This document shows, piece by piece, positions 1 through 9,475 of a stretch of 64,000 nucleotides of DNA. This DNA is from Arthrobacter sp. H-02-3 (GTDB taxonomy: Bacteria; Actinomycetota; Actinomycetes; Actinomycetales; Micrococcaceae), in the NCBI RefSeq assembly GCF_003097355.1, contig NZ_PYUI01000001.1, forward strand, positions 434,001 to 498,000, in the 5' to 3' direction. Each line of letters opens with the position of its first letter. Position 1 is the stretch's first letter. The position numbers and the translations under genes were made by a program. A model generated the notes under the pieces. It was not told the DNA's origin, made no database searches, and saw nothing but the letters and a program-made list of their open reading frames with translations.

Positions 1-222
1 GGCGGGGCGGCGAAGCTTGAGTCCGTCCTGGACCGGCTCGGAGTGGAAAACGATGTCAAGGAGTTCCCCTCCGCCGGGCACGCGTTCCTCAATGACGCGG
101 AGGCCGGACCGAGGGCGCTGCGGCCGCTCTTCCGGGTCATGGGCGTCGGCCCCGATCCGCAGTCGGCTCCGGAAGCCTGGCAGCGGATCGAGGACCACTT
201 CGCTGAGCATCTGAAGGCGTGA
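1..222 (+). CDS. Dienelactone hydrolase family protein, 3' end only
   Basis: Frame 1 is open from the first base to a TGA at 220-222, giving 73 residues of a protein that begins outside the window. The piece SAGHAFLND resembles the strand-loop holding the catalytic histidine of dienelactone hydrolase alpha/beta-hydrolases (Cys/Ser-Asp-His triad), and the tail AWQRIEDHFAEHLKA is like their last helix. Other alpha/beta-hydrolases have a similar ending, so the family is likely but the substrate is unknown. The gene converges on the downstream permease. Confidence 0.6.
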   Translation, partial: GGAAKLESVLDRLGVENDVKEFPSAGHAFLNDAEAGPRALRPLFRVMGVGPDPQSAPEAWQRIEDHFAEHLKA

Positions 223-333
223 GCATTTGAAAGCCTGAGCGACCGCGTGTTCCGCATCGGCTGCTCCGAAACCGCCCTCATGGGGTTCCAGAAGGGCGGT
301 TACGGAGCAATCGATGGGCACCAGCGGCGGCTC

Positions 334-1794
334 CTAGCTGTAGAGCTCGCTCTTGGGTGCGTTGTGCTTGACCTTCTGCCAGCCCATCCACAGCATGAGG
401 GCGAAGAACGGAACGGTGGCGAGGGTCCACAGGCCGAGGTGGAAGACCTCGCCGGTCTTGCTGGTCATGGTATCGAAGCCGATCAGCACGGTGATCGCCA
501 GGAGCGCGAGCAGTCCGGCCCAGCTGGTCCACGGCGAGCCCGGCATCGGGAGGCTGGAGACGCGGCCCTTCTGGTGGCGCAGCGCGATCTGGCTGGCGAA
601 GATGGCGCCCCACGTGAAGATCACGCCGATCGAGGCGGTGTTCAGCGCGAGGTCGAAGGCGTGCGAGCCGCCCAGCCAGATGTTCAGCAGGATGCCCACC
701 AGGTAGAAGGCGGCGATGGCGAGGATGGCCGCGTACGGCACGTGCCGCTTGGACATCCTGGTGAGCCACTGCGGGGCATGTCCGTTGTTGGCCATGGTGC
801 GGAAGACTCGGCCGATCGAGTACAGGCCCGAGTTGCAGGAGGACAGAGCGGCGGTGATGACGATCATGTTCATGACGTCGCCCACCCAGCCAAGGCCCAT
901 CTGGCCGAAGACGGTGACGAACGGGGACACGCCGGCCTTGTACTGGTCCGACGGCAGCAGCATGGCCAGCAGCAGTACGGAACCGACGTAGAAGACCACA
1001 ATGCGCAGTACGACGGCGCGGATCGCCTTGGGCACTTCGCGCTTGGCGTTTTCCATCTCGCCGGCGGTGATGCCGACGAGTTCGATGCCGTTGTACGCGA
1101 AGATCACGGCGTTCAGCACCAGGACCATGACAAGGGCGCCCTTGGGGAACATCCCGCCGTCGTCGGCAAAGAGGTTGGCCACCGAGGCGTGGCCCGCGCC
1201 CACCTTGGCGTTGGTGACCACCATGAAGGTGCCCACAGCCAGGAAGATCAGGATGGCGCCGACCTTGAGGCAGGACGCCCAGAATTCGAACTCGCCGAAC
1301 GCCTTGACGCTGAACAGGTTCACGGCCACCAGCAGCGCGAGCGCCGCAATCGCGGAGGCTTCCACCGGCACGTTGGGGAAGAAGAACTGGAAGTACAGGC
1401 CGATCGCGATCAGTTCCGCGATCCCGGTCATGCCCCAGTTGATGAAGTACATCCAGCCGGAGATGAAGGCGCCCTTCTTGCCGAACATTTCGCCGGCGTA
1501 GCTGACGAAGGAGCCCGAGGTCTGCCGGTACATGATGAGCTCGCCGAGGGCCCGCATCAGCAGGTAGGCGATCACGCCGGCAATGGCGTAGGAGAAGATC
1601 AGCGCGGGGCCGGTGGAGGCCAGGCGTCCGCCGGCTCCCATGAACAGGCCGACGCCGATTGCGCCGCCCATCGAGATCATCGTCACGTGGCGGCCGCTCA
1701 GGGTCTTCTTGTAGCCCTCGGCGCTGAGAGTCGAGTCGACGACGGCGGGTTGCGCCGGCGCGCTCTGAAGTTCGGTGGAAGTACTTTGTGGCAC
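334..1794 (-). CDS. Amino-acid permease, APC superfamily, AnsP-like
   Basis: A 486-residue membrane protein with about 12 hydrophobic segments. The first membrane helix (around residues 40-60) carries GGAIGVGLFMGAGGRL, the glycine-rich amino-acid-binding segment of the AAT branch of APC permeases. WMYFINWGMTGIAE (about 115-128) resembles bacterial L-asparagine permease AnsP more than GABA or lysine permeases. It probably imports an amino acid with protons; asparagine is a family-level guess. The start at 1794 puts a short hydrophilic N-terminus before the first helix. It is monocistronic, with 230 bp upstream in which no clear operator was seen. Confidence 0.8.
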   Translation of the reverse strand: MPQSTSTELQSAPAQPAVVDSTLSAEGYKKTLSGRHVTMISMGGAIGVGLFMGAGGRLASTGPALIFSYAIAGVIAYLLMRALGELIMYRQTSGSFVSYAGEMFGKKGAFISGWMYFINWGMTGIAELIAIGLYFQFFFPNVPVEASAIAALALLVAVNLFSVKAFGEFEFWASCLKVGAILIFLAVGTFMVVTNAKVGAGHASVANLFADDGGMFPKGALVMVLVLNAVIFAYNGIELVGITAGEMENAKREVPKAIRAVVLRIVVFYVGSVLLLAMLLPSDQYKAGVSPFVTVFGQMGLGWVGDVMNMIVITAALSSCNSGLYSIGRVFRTMANNGHAPQWLTRMSKRHVPYAAILAIAAFYLVGILLNIWLGGSHAFDLALNTASIGVIFTWGAIFASQIALRHQKGRVSSLPMPGSPWTSWAGLLALLAITVLIGFDTMTSKTGEVFHLGLWTLATVPFFALMLWMGWQKVKHNAPKSELYS

Positions 1795-2024
1795 AACAGT
1801 TCCTTGCAGGTCGGATTAGGGCCGGGACGGGACCGGGATTCGGTTACACAACATGCGGGTTTGCCCCGGCGGGGCGGCAGCGTGTACCGAACCTCACAAA
1901 GTCAAAGCTTCGCGCGGCTCATCCATCGTACTAGAATTCCCGGCCGCACCGTGACGCGGGCAACACCAGACGGGCACTATGCCTAATTAATGATGCCCGA
2001 TCTTCTCAAAGGCCGAATAATGTT

Positions 2025-3722
2025 CTATTTGGAGTCCGTAAATCCCGGCGCATCATTGCCTTGCGTCACGGCGCCGTCCCGCATGGCGTACCGGCGCCAG
2101 TTCCCGGCCTCAACGCCGTGCCCGGTGCGGTTCCCGCTGCTGTTTGCACGGGCGCACTCGCTGAACCACTCCCCCAGCGCGCGGTCATGGCTGACTATGA
2201 CCAGCGTCCCTGCGAAGTCGGAGAGGGCCGCTTCAAGCTGTTCCACGAGGACGGGCGCCAGATGGTTGGTGGGCTCATCCACGAGCATCGTCCCGAACCC
2301 GCCGAGCAGGAGCCGGGCCAGCGCCAGCCTGCGTTGTTGCCCTGCGGAAAGGCTGCCCACCGGTACGTGGAATTCGCTGGTCCGGAAGAGCCCCAGGCGC
2401 AGCAGTGCCTCGGCGTGCTCATCGATGTTGCCGCCCAGGCCCGCGGCAAAAGCAGGCAAGAGGCGCAAGGCCGGACGCCGCGGGAGCTCCAACTCCTGCT
2501 GCAGGTACCCGATCCGGCCGTGCCTCACCACGGTGCCCTTGGCCGGTTCCAGCGTGCCCGCGAGGACAGAGAGCAGTGTGGACTTGCCTGCACCATTGGG
2601 GCCCGTGATGAGGATTTTCTGGCCCGCCTCCACCCGGAAGTCCGTGGGCTCCAGGCGGCCGGGCACGGCCACCCCGCTTGCTTCAAGAGCGGGACCCGCC
2701 GCAACGTCCGCCTGCAGATCCGTTGCCAGCTTCAGGGGCACCGGGGGACGGTCGATGGGGTTGGCCTCCAGCCGGCGGAGACGCTCCTGGGCATTGCGGA
2801 CCTTGCTGGTGACCGCCTTTTGCCACGTGCCGGCCTTGAAGTCGAACCCCATTTTGTCGCCGTCGCGTTGGCGGGCATAGCCCATCCTTCCCGCGACCGT
2901 GTCCGCCTGGAGCCGTTCGGCAGCCATCGCGTCCAGCCACCCCTGGTATTGCTGCGCCCAGCGCTGGCGTTCGGCAGCCTTCTCCCGCAAGTAACCTTCA
3001 TATCCGTTGCCATAGCGGCTGACCGTCCGGCGTTCGGCATCAACCTCAATCACGGTTGAGGCCACTTTGCGCAAGAGCACGCGGTCGTGGGAAACCACCA
3101 CCACGGTTCCGCGGTGCGCCGCCAGCCGCGCCTCCAGCCAGGCCGTGCCGCTGGCGTCAAGGTGGTTGGTGGGTTCGTCCAGGAGGAGGATGTCCGCGGG
3201 ATCGGCCAGTACGCAGGCGAGTGCCACGCGTTCCTGTTCCCCGCCGGAGAGCGAGCCCAGCGTCCGCATCCGATCCAGTCCGCCCAGGCCCAGCCTGTCC
3301 AGCGCCGCCTCCACCCGGGATTCCGCGGCGTAGCCTTCCCTGAGCTGGTACCGCGTCTGCAGGTTTCCGTAGCGCTCCAGTTCGTCCGCTTCCGCGCCGG
3401 CAAGCCCGTCCTCCAGCCGGTCCAGCTCGGCCTCCAGTGCGCGCAGCGATGCCAGTGCGGCGTCGATCGCGTCGCTGACGGTGAACTGATCGGGCAGGCC
3501 ATGAGCCTGGGCAAGGTAGCCGACACGGCCTTGGCTGACGGCGGTGCCCTCGTCCGGGGCCTCAAGGCCGGCCAGAACCCGGAGCAGCGTTGATTTGCCC
3601 GCGCCGTTTTCGCCGACTACCGCCACATGTTCACCGGCTGTGATGGCCAGTTCGACGCCGGCAAATAGCTGGCGGTCCCCATAACCATGGGATACGCCCG
3701 AAAGGCGGAGATGTTCGCTCAA
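2025..3722 (-). CDS. ABC-F family ATPase (ribosome-associated)
   Basis: A 565-residue protein with two fused ABC ATPase domains and no membrane segment. Domain 1 has Walker A GENGAGKS (37-44), signature LSGGEQ (158-163) and Walker B LLDEPTNHLD (180-189). Domain 2 has Walker A GPNGAGKST (374-382), signature LSAGQQ (458-463) and DEPTNHL (482-488). The charged linker (about 235-325) is the helical hairpin that ABC-F proteins insert at the ribosomal E site. Such proteins relieve stalling or protect against ribosome-binding antibiotics; which applies here cannot be read from sequence. ABC-F consensus is LSGGQ, so both signatures are slightly divergent. Confidence 0.88.
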   Translation of the reverse strand: MSEHLRLSGVSHGYGDRQLFAGVELAITAGEHVAVVGENGAGKSTLLRVLAGLEAPDEGTAVSQGRVGYLAQAHGLPDQFTVSDAIDAALASLRALEAELDRLEDGLAGAEADELERYGNLQTRYQLREGYAAESRVEAALDRLGLGGLDRMRTLGSLSGGEQERVALACVLADPADILLLDEPTNHLDASGTAWLEARLAAHRGTVVVVSHDRVLLRKVASTVIEVDAERRTVSRYGNGYEGYLREKAAERQRWAQQYQGWLDAMAAERLQADTVAGRMGYARQRDGDKMGFDFKAGTWQKAVTSKVRNAQERLRRLEANPIDRPPVPLKLATDLQADVAAGPALEASGVAVPGRLEPTDFRVEAGQKILITGPNGAGKSTLLSVLAGTLEPAKGTVVRHGRIGYLQQELELPRRPALRLLPAFAAGLGGNIDEHAEALLRLGLFRTSEFHVPVGSLSAGQQRRLALARLLLGGFGTMLVDEPTNHLAPVLVEQLEAALSDFAGTLVIVSHDRALGEWFSECARANSSGNRTGHGVEAGNWRRYAMRDGAVTQGNDAPGFTDSK

Positions 3723-3866
3723 GGAGTCCTCGCAAGTATGTGCCCAGCCTGCCGGCGGCGGCTTGCGTCCTCAAGTATCGCACCGTCAACTCTTGCTGAG
3801 GTACCGCGGCGACTGCCGCATGGTGTACTTGACCGCGTCAGTGCGCCCCGGCGCTAGGCTGGGGGC

Positions 3867-4628
3867 ATGGGTACAGCTCTCCGCACACCGCCGGCGCCGC
3901 AGCCGGAGCTTTACCGGTTCTCACGGCTAGATTTCATCACTGCCGGACTCTATGTGGCCGTGGCCGCATTCTTCGCCGTGGCGGGCGAACTGCTGGCGCC
4001 GCTGCTGCTGAGGCTGTCCCCCAATCCGGCCGTGGCGTCCTATACGGTGAACCTGATCTTCTACGCAACCATCGGCATCCTGGCGCTGGCCGCCGCCCGA
4101 CGCGTTGCCGCGCGGGACCTCCGCGTCCTGGCCACGAGACCCTGGTTCACCGCGCTCATGGTGCCGCTGACCGTGGTGGCGATGCTCATCCTCACCGCCG
4201 TGTTCGTGGCCGTCAGCGGGCCGGTGCAGACCTCCGCCAACCAGGCCGGTCTTCAAGCGCTCATGCAGCAGGTCCCGGTGTGGCTCATGGTGCCCCTGCT
4301 GGTGATCGTGGGCCCGTTCGTCGAGGAGTACATCTTCCGCCACCTGCTGATCGGCAAGCTGAGCCGCCGGGTCAACCTCTGGCTGTGCTGCGGCCTGTCC
4401 GTGGTCCTGTTCGCGGCCCTGCACATCGTGGGCCAGGAGCAGATGACCCTGCAGGTGCTGATGCCGTACCTCGCCATGGGCGCCGTCCTGGTGTTCGTGT
4501 ACGTCTGGACCGGCAAGAACGTGATGTTCTCCTACTTCGTCCACGCCTCCAAGAATCTTCTGGCGGTGGTCTTCATCTACGCGATTCCGCCGGAGGTCCT
4601 CGAACAGCTGCAGCGGATCCAGGGCTAG
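3867..4628 (+). CDS. CPBP-family intramembrane metalloprotease
   Basis: A 253-residue multi-pass membrane protein. FVEEYIFRHLLIG (about residues 150-162) is the EExxxR motif of CPBP/Abi (type II CAAX-protease-like) glutamic/metalloproteases, and LHIVGQ in the next helix supplies the second histidine motif. The start at ATG 3867 follows a GGGGG ribosome-binding sequence. Members cut peptides within the membrane in prenyl-protein processing, bacteriocin self-immunity or regulated proteolysis. No bacteriocin gene lies beside it, so the role is open. Confidence 0.82.
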   Translation: MGTALRTPPAPQPELYRFSRLDFITAGLYVAVAAFFAVAGELLAPLLLRLSPNPAVASYTVNLIFYATIGILALAAARRVAARDLRVLATRPWFTALMVPLTVVAMLILTAVFVAVSGPVQTSANQAGLQALMQQVPVWLMVPLLVIVGPFVEEYIFRHLLIGKLSRRVNLWLCCGLSVVLFAALHIVGQEQMTLQVLMPYLAMGAVLVFVYVWTGKNVMFSYFVHASKNLLAVVFIYAIPPEVLEQLQRIQG

Positions 4629-4711
4629 GCGAAACAACGCGGGGAGACCGGGCACCTACCGCGCGGCCCGGGCACCTTCCGTCGCGGCCCCCGGCGTCGT
4701 AGGTTCTTCCC

Positions 4712-5152
4712 ATGACACTGAACATTCAGATCGTGGTGGACTGCATCGACCCGCACGGGCTCGCCGACTGGTGGGCCGAAACCCTGGACTGGGCCGTGGA
4801 GCCGCAGGATGAGGGCTTCATCCGCTCCATGATCGAGCAGGGTTTCGCGACGGATGCGGAAACCCGGACTCATCACGGCAAACTCGTGTGGGGTGCCGGC
4901 GCCGCCATCCGGCCGCCCGAAGAACTCGACGCCACAGCGCCCGCCCGCCGCATCCTGTTCCAGACGGTCCCGGAACCAAAGTCCGTCAAGAACCGGGTCC
5001 ATTGGGACGTGCGGCTCGCCGGCGCGGACAAGGATGAGGTGCGCGCTGCCCTGGAGGCACGCGGCGCCACATTCCTCTGGACGGCCCGCCAGGGACCGCA
5101 CGAATGGCACACCATGGCGGACCCGGAGGGCAACGAGTTCTGCATCAGCTGA
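4712..5152 (+). CDS. VOC-superfamily (glyoxalase/bleomycin-resistance fold) protein
   Basis: A 146-residue soluble protein. It opens with LNIQIVVDCIDPHGLADWWAETL, typical of actinobacterial VOC proteins, and ends with WHTMADPEGNEFCIS, the conserved DPEGNEF strand that carries a metal-ligand glutamate in the fold. Members are dioxygenases, isomerases or resistance proteins, so the substrate cannot be named. It ends 21 bp before menB on the same strand and may be cotranscribed with it. Confidence 0.78.
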   Translation: MTLNIQIVVDCIDPHGLADWWAETLDWAVEPQDEGFIRSMIEQGFATDAETRTHHGKLVWGAGAAIRPPEELDATAPARRILFQTVPEPKSVKNRVHWDVRLAGADKDEVRAALEARGATFLWTARQGPHEWHTMADPEGNEFCIS

Positions 5153-5173
5153 GCCGATTACTAGACTCGGACT

Positions 5174-6127
5174 GTGAGCAACGAAATCCCCGCCAAGGTA
5201 TCCGACGTCTTTGACCCCCAGCGGTGGCGCACCGTGTCCGGTTTCGACGACTTCCAGGACATGACCTACCACCGGCAGGTGGAGCGCTCCGCCGACGGAG
5301 AGGCGGTCCGGGACCTGCCCACCGTGCGCATCGCCTTCAACCGCCCCGAGGTCCGCAACGCCTTCCGGCCCGGCACCGTGGACGAGCTCTACCGGGCCAT
5401 GGACCACGCCCGGATGACCCCGGACGTGGCCACCGTGCTGCTCACCGGGAACGGCCCCTCCTCCAAAGACGGCGGCCACTCGTTCTGTTCGGGCGGCGAC
5501 CAGCGGATCCGCGGCCGCGACGGGTACCGCTACGCCGATGGGGAGACGAAGGAGTCCATCGACCCCGCCCGCGCCGGCCGGCTCCACATCCTGGAGGTCC
5601 AGCGGCTCATGCGCACCATGCCCAAGGTGGTGATCGCCGTCGTCAACGGCTGGGCAGCCGGCGGCGGGCATTCCCTCCACGTGGTCTCGGACCTCACCAT
5701 CGCCTCCCGCCAGCACGGCAAGTTCAAGCAGACCGACGCCACTGTGGGAAGCTTCGACGCCGGTTACGGCTCGGCCCTCCTGGCCCGTCAGATCGGCCAG
5801 AAGGCCGCCCGGGAAATCTTCTTCCTGGCCCGCGAATATTCCGCCGAAGACATGGTCCGGATGGGCGCGGTCAACGAGGCCGTGGACCACGAACGCCTCG
5901 AGGACGTCGCGCTGGAGTACGCCGCCGACATCGCCCGGCAGTCCCCGCAGGCCATCCGCATGCTCAAGTTCGCATTCAACCTGGCCGACGACGGCCTGGC
6001 CGGCCAGCAGGTCTTCGCCGGCGAAGCGACCCGTCTGGCCTACATGACCGACGAGGCCGTGGAAGGCAAGGAAGCCTTCCTCGAAAAGCGCGACCCCGAC
6101 TGGTCCAAATTCCCGTACTACTTCTAA
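5174..6127 (+). CDS. menB: 1,4-dihydroxy-2-naphthoyl-CoA synthase
   Basis: MenB (317 residues, crotonase fold) closes the second ring of the menaquinone head group from o-succinylbenzoyl-CoA. Diagnostic pieces are FCSGGDQRIRG (about 103-113), the oxyanion-hole stretch GWAAGGGHSLHVVSDL and TVGSFDAGYGS with the catalytic Asp region, ending in the conserved DWSKFPYYF. GTG 5174 is taken as start. The menE start lies 8 bp after the stop and menA follows, so menB-menE-menA look like one operon supplying quinone to the respiratory chain, fitting the cytochrome c maturation genes nearby. Confidence 0.95.
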   Translation: MSNEIPAKVSDVFDPQRWRTVSGFDDFQDMTYHRQVERSADGEAVRDLPTVRIAFNRPEVRNAFRPGTVDELYRAMDHARMTPDVATVLLTGNGPSSKDGGHSFCSGGDQRIRGRDGYRYADGETKESIDPARAGRLHILEVQRLMRTMPKVVIAVVNGWAAGGGHSLHVVSDLTIASRQHGKFKQTDATVGSFDAGYGSALLARQIGQKAAREIFFLAREYSAEDMVRMGAVNEAVDHERLEDVALEYAADIARQSPQAIRMLKFAFNLADDGLAGQQVFAGEATRLAYMTDEAVEGKEAFLEKRDPDWSKFPYYF

Positions 6128-6135
6128 GGCGCAGT

Positions 6136-7296
6136 GTGACTTCCGGAGCTATCAACATCGAACCTGCGCTCAAGGCGCTGGCTGCTGCCCTCCATGGCGA
6201 GGGACCCGCCGTCGAACTCTCCGCCGGGCCCGACGGCGCTCCGGTGCTGGCGTTCCCCGCAACGCCCGGCATCGAGGACGCAGCCGTCGTGGTGCGGACG
6301 TCCGGGTCCACGGGCACGCCGAAGGCAACCGTCCTCACCGTCGACGCCCTGGCGGCGTCGTCGGTGGCGACCGCCTTTGCGCTGAAGGGCGAAGGCCAGT
6401 GGCTGCTGGCCCTCCCCGTGCAGTATGTGGCCGGCCTGCAGGTGCTGGTCCGCTCCCTCTTTGCGGGCACCCGCCCGTGGGTCATGGACATGTCCGGGGG
6501 CTTCACCCCGGAGGCCTTCACGGCCGCGGCTTTGGAGCTCACGGACAAGATCCGTTTCACCTCGCTGGTGCCAACCCAGCTGCAGCGGCTGCTGGACTCG
6601 CCCTCGGCCGAGACGCTGGCCGTGCTGCGGCGCTTTAACGCCGTCCTGCTCGGCGGTGGCCCCGCGGCCCCGGAGCTGCTCGCGGCGGCCCGTGACGCCG
6701 GAGTCAAGGTGGTTACCACCTACGGGTCGGCCGAGACCTGCGGCGGGTGCGTGTACGACGGCTTCCCGCTCGAAGACGTCCTGGTCCGCGTGGCGGAAGA
6801 CGGCCGCATCCTGCTGGGCGGGGCAACCGTCGCCGCCGGGTATCTGGATGCCCCCGAGCTCTCGGCCGGCGCCTTCATCGACGAGGACGGCGTCCGCTGG
6901 TACCGCACCAACGACCTCGGCGAACTGGACGCCGACGGCCGGCTCACGGTGCTCGGGCGGGCCGACGACGTCGTGATCACCGGCGGCCTGAAGGTTTCGG
7001 CCGCGCGCGTCCAGGCCGAGCTGGAAAAGCTCGACGGCGTGCGCGCCGCCTTCGTGGCCGGCGTGCCCTCCGCGGAGTGGGGCCACGCCCTGGCCGCATA
7101 CGTCGCGGTGGCCGACAGTTCCCCGGAAGGCCTGGCCGCGTTCGCCGACGGCCGGAACGAAACTTGGCGGACGGCGCTGGGTGCGCTGGCGCCTAAAACG
7201 GTCCTGCCCGCCGCGGAATTGCTCATGCTGCCCAACGGCAAGCCGGACCGCCTCCGCATGACGGTCCTGCTCGATGCCCTGCATCAGGGAAAATAG
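6136..7296 (+). CDS. menE: o-succinylbenzoate-CoA ligase
   Basis: A 386-residue adenylate-forming enzyme that activates o-succinylbenzoate for MenB. It shows the P-loop VRTSGSTGTPKATVL (A3 motif), TTYGSAETCGG (A5), the YRTNDLGELDADGRL aspartate (A7) and GRADDVVITGGLKVSA (A8). The same frame is open far upstream, but that part is only the shadow of menB. GTG 6136 (VTSGAIN) just past the menB stop is the natural start. It is shorter than many MenE proteins (450-490 aa) but has every core motif, as is usual for the actinobacterial form. Confidence 0.92.
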   Translation: MTSGAINIEPALKALAAALHGEGPAVELSAGPDGAPVLAFPATPGIEDAAVVVRTSGSTGTPKATVLTVDALAASSVATAFALKGEGQWLLALPVQYVAGLQVLVRSLFAGTRPWVMDMSGGFTPEAFTAAALELTDKIRFTSLVPTQLQRLLDSPSAETLAVLRRFNAVLLGGGPAAPELLAAARDAGVKVVTTYGSAETCGGCVYDGFPLEDVLVRVAEDGRILLGGATVAAGYLDAPELSAGAFIDEDGVRWYRTNDLGELDADGRLTVLGRADDVVITGGLKVSAARVQAELEKLDGVRAAFVAGVPSAEWGHALAAYVAVADSSPEGLAAFADGRNETWRTALGALAPKTVLPAAELLMLPNGKPDRLRMTVLLDALHQGK

Positions 7297-7370
7297 ACAA
7301 GCGGCTTCCGGCTTCCGGCCGGGTATCGAACCAACCAACGAGCATTCAACGAACCAATGAGGTACTGACC

Positions 7371-8252
7371 GTGGCCACAGCCGCACAATGGATCCAAGGC
7401 GCCCGACTGCGCACCCTGCCCGCCGCGATTGCGCCGGTGCTGATCGGCAGCGCGGCGGCCTACGAGATGGATTCGTTCATCCTGCTGAACGCCGTGCTGG
7501 CCGCACTGGTCGCCCTGCTCCTGCAGATCGGTGTCAACTACGCGAACGACTACTCGGACGGCATCCGCGGTACGGACGAAGACCGGGTGGGCCCGCTCCG
7601 GCTGGTGGGCTCCGGCGCGGCCAAGCCCGAACACGTCAAACGGGCCGCGTTCGCGGCGTTCGGGCTGGCGATGCTGTTTGGCCTGATCCTGGTGATCATC
7701 ACGCAGGCTTGGTGGCTCATCCTGGTTGGTATCGGCTGCGTGCTGGCCGCCTGGGGCTACACGGGCGGCAAGAACCCGTACGGCTACCTCGGCCTGGGCG
7801 ACGTCTTTGTGTTTGTGTTCTTCGGCCTCGTGGCAACGCTGGGCACCACCTACACCCAGGCCGGCCAGCTCAGCCTCGCCGCCATCATCGGGGCGATCGG
7901 CACGGGGCTGATCGCGTGCGCCCTGCTGATGGCGAACAACGTCCGCGACATCCCGACCGACAGGAAGGCCGGAAAGAAAACCCTGGCCGTGCGGCTCGGC
8001 GACAAGCATGCCCGCGAAAGCTACGTGCTGATGCTCGCCGTCGCGATCCTGCTGGTGATCGTCCTGGCCCCGGCCCGGCCGTGGATGCTGATTGTGCTGC
8101 TGCTGATCCCTGCCAGCCTCATGCCGTCCTGGCTCATGATCTCCGGGCGGCGCCGGAAGAGCCTCATCCCGGTCCTGAAGCAGACCGGACTGATCAACCT
8201 CGGCTTCGCGGCACTGTTTTCACTGGGACTCGTCCTGAGTCACGGCTTCTAG
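7371..8252 (+). CDS. menA: 1,4-dihydroxy-2-naphthoate polyprenyltransferase
   Basis: A 293-residue UbiA-family membrane prenyltransferase that joins the polyprenyl chain to dihydroxynaphthoate. The first Asp-rich motif is NYANDYSDGIRGTDEDR (about residues 58-74) and the second is NNVRDIPTDRKAGKKTL (about 185-201). About eight membrane helices are visible. GTG 7371 is used. A 74-bp gap separates it from menE, so an internal promoter is possible, but the gene order indicates common expression. Confidence 0.94.
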   Translation: MATAAQWIQGARLRTLPAAIAPVLIGSAAAYEMDSFILLNAVLAALVALLLQIGVNYANDYSDGIRGTDEDRVGPLRLVGSGAAKPEHVKRAAFAAFGLAMLFGLILVIITQAWWLILVGIGCVLAAWGYTGGKNPYGYLGLGDVFVFVFFGLVATLGTTYTQAGQLSLAAIIGAIGTGLIACALLMANNVRDIPTDRKAGKKTLAVRLGDKHARESYVLMLAVAILLVIVLAPARPWMLIVLLLIPASLMPSWLMISGRRRKSLIPVLKQTGLINLGFAALFSLGLVLSHGF

Positions 8253-8347
8253 CACGCTGGTTCTAAGAACGGATTCGAGTCCGTGGCCCGGCGCTGCTTC
8301 CGAGTCATGGCCGGCGCTCCGGCCCGGCGGGTTCCGGCCCGGCGCTG

Positions 8348-8656
8348 TTAGGAGTTTTTGGGGCGGGCGTCCGTGTGGACGGCAATGTCGGGGTTCGCAT
8401 CCACCATTCGGTCTTCGGCCTCGGCATCAGCCACCTCGCCGGCACTGCGCAGCGGCTTGGCCTTGCCCGAGAACCGGTGGTGGAGCGTCGCGGTGGCCGC
8501 GTCGCGCTGCCTCTGGAAGAACAGGAAGCTGATGGCGAAAGACATCATCCCGGCGCACAGCGCGGCCAGGAGCACCCCCAGCTGCAGGTAGAGGAAAAGT
8601 GCGAAGAGAGGCGCAAACAGCGCCAACCGAATCAGGGAGTATTTGAGGAAAGCCAC
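8348..8656 (-). CDS. DUF4229-type small membrane protein
   Basis: A 102-residue protein with two close hydrophobic helices in the first half (about 5-25 and 28-50) followed by FFQRQRDAATATLHHRF and an acidic C-terminal tail. This matches the actinobacterial DUF4229 pattern, whose function is unknown. It converges with menA and is divergent from the next gene. Its position after menA seems typical of the group, but this was not checked. Confidence 0.7.
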   Translation of the reverse strand: MAFLKYSLIRLALFAPLFALFLYLQLGVLLAALCAGMMSFAISFLFFQRQRDAATATLHHRFSGKAKPLRSAGEVADAEAEDRMVDANPDIAVHTDARPKNS

Positions 8657-8821
8657 ACCCCAAGTTTAGCCGCCAGGACGGCAGCCCGGCTTCGGCCGCC
8701 GACCTCCCCGCGGCTGCGGCGCCCCTGACGTGTCCCGGCAGCAGTACCGGTGCCCGGACCCGGGGACGGACCGGGGGCGGTGATCGGCGCCGTCGGGCCG
8801 CTTGACGGCTAGACTGAAGAT

Positions 8822-9250
8822 ATGCTCCGAGTAGTGGTCCCGATCGTCATACTGGTCGTATTCGTCTATGGACTTGTCGACCTCATCCGGACTGACAAGC
8901 GGTTGACCAGGGGGATCTCCAAAACGGCTTGGATCTTCGTGCAGATCCTCCTCCCCGTGGTCGGCGCCATCCTGTGGTTCCTGATCGGACGCCCCCGTGC
9001 CACGGACACCGCGCCCGTCGCCTACAGCCACCCCGTAGCGCCCGACGACGACCCCGATTTTCTGCGCAACCTTGAAATCCGCCGCCGCAACCAGGCCGAG
9101 GCCGACCGGCTCAAGAGGCTCAAGGACCAACTCGATGCCAAGGAGCGCAAGCTTGACGCCGGCAACGGGGATGCGAGCCGCCCGGAGAGCGCCGGCGATG
9201 CCCGCGAACCAGGCGACGCCGGCACGCAAGGCACCGACGAGGTCAAGTAG
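8822..9250 (+). CDS. PLDc_N-domain membrane protein
   Basis: A 142-residue protein with two membrane helices (about residues 3-21 and 38-57) linked by the short basic loop LIRTDKRLTRG. This is the phospholipase-D nuclease N-terminal (PLDc_N) fold found as stand-alone proteins. After WFLIGRPR the rest is a charged helical tail (about 85-120, possibly coiled coil) and a Gly/Asp-rich end. No catalytic domain is present. Function unknown, probably a small membrane anchor or regulator. Confidence 0.72.
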   Translation: MLRVVVPIVILVVFVYGLVDLIRTDKRLTRGISKTAWIFVQILLPVVGAILWFLIGRPRATDTAPVAYSHPVAPDDDPDFLRNLEIRRRNQAEADRLKRLKDQLDAKERKLDAGNGDASRPESAGDAREPGDAGTQGTDEVK

Positions 9251-9475
9251 CAGTACTCCGGCCCTCATTCCCCCGGTCCAACGACTCCGCGCCATACTAA
9301 CTGCCGCCATTCGCCCCAGATGGCCGGAATCCCGGCCTCAAAGCGGCCATCTCCGGCAAATGGCCGCCACTCATCCACTCGGGGGCTGCTGCTCACACGG
9401 CCCACTGCTCCCCCACACCCGGCCCGCTCTGTGGACAACGCCCGAGCCTCCTCGACGCGGGCGCAGAATGCTCAT

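Noticed and set aside
247..1986. 579-residue plus-strand open frame
   Set aside because: It is the antisense shadow of the amino-acid permease gene; the translation is low-complexity His/Glu/Gly with no domain.
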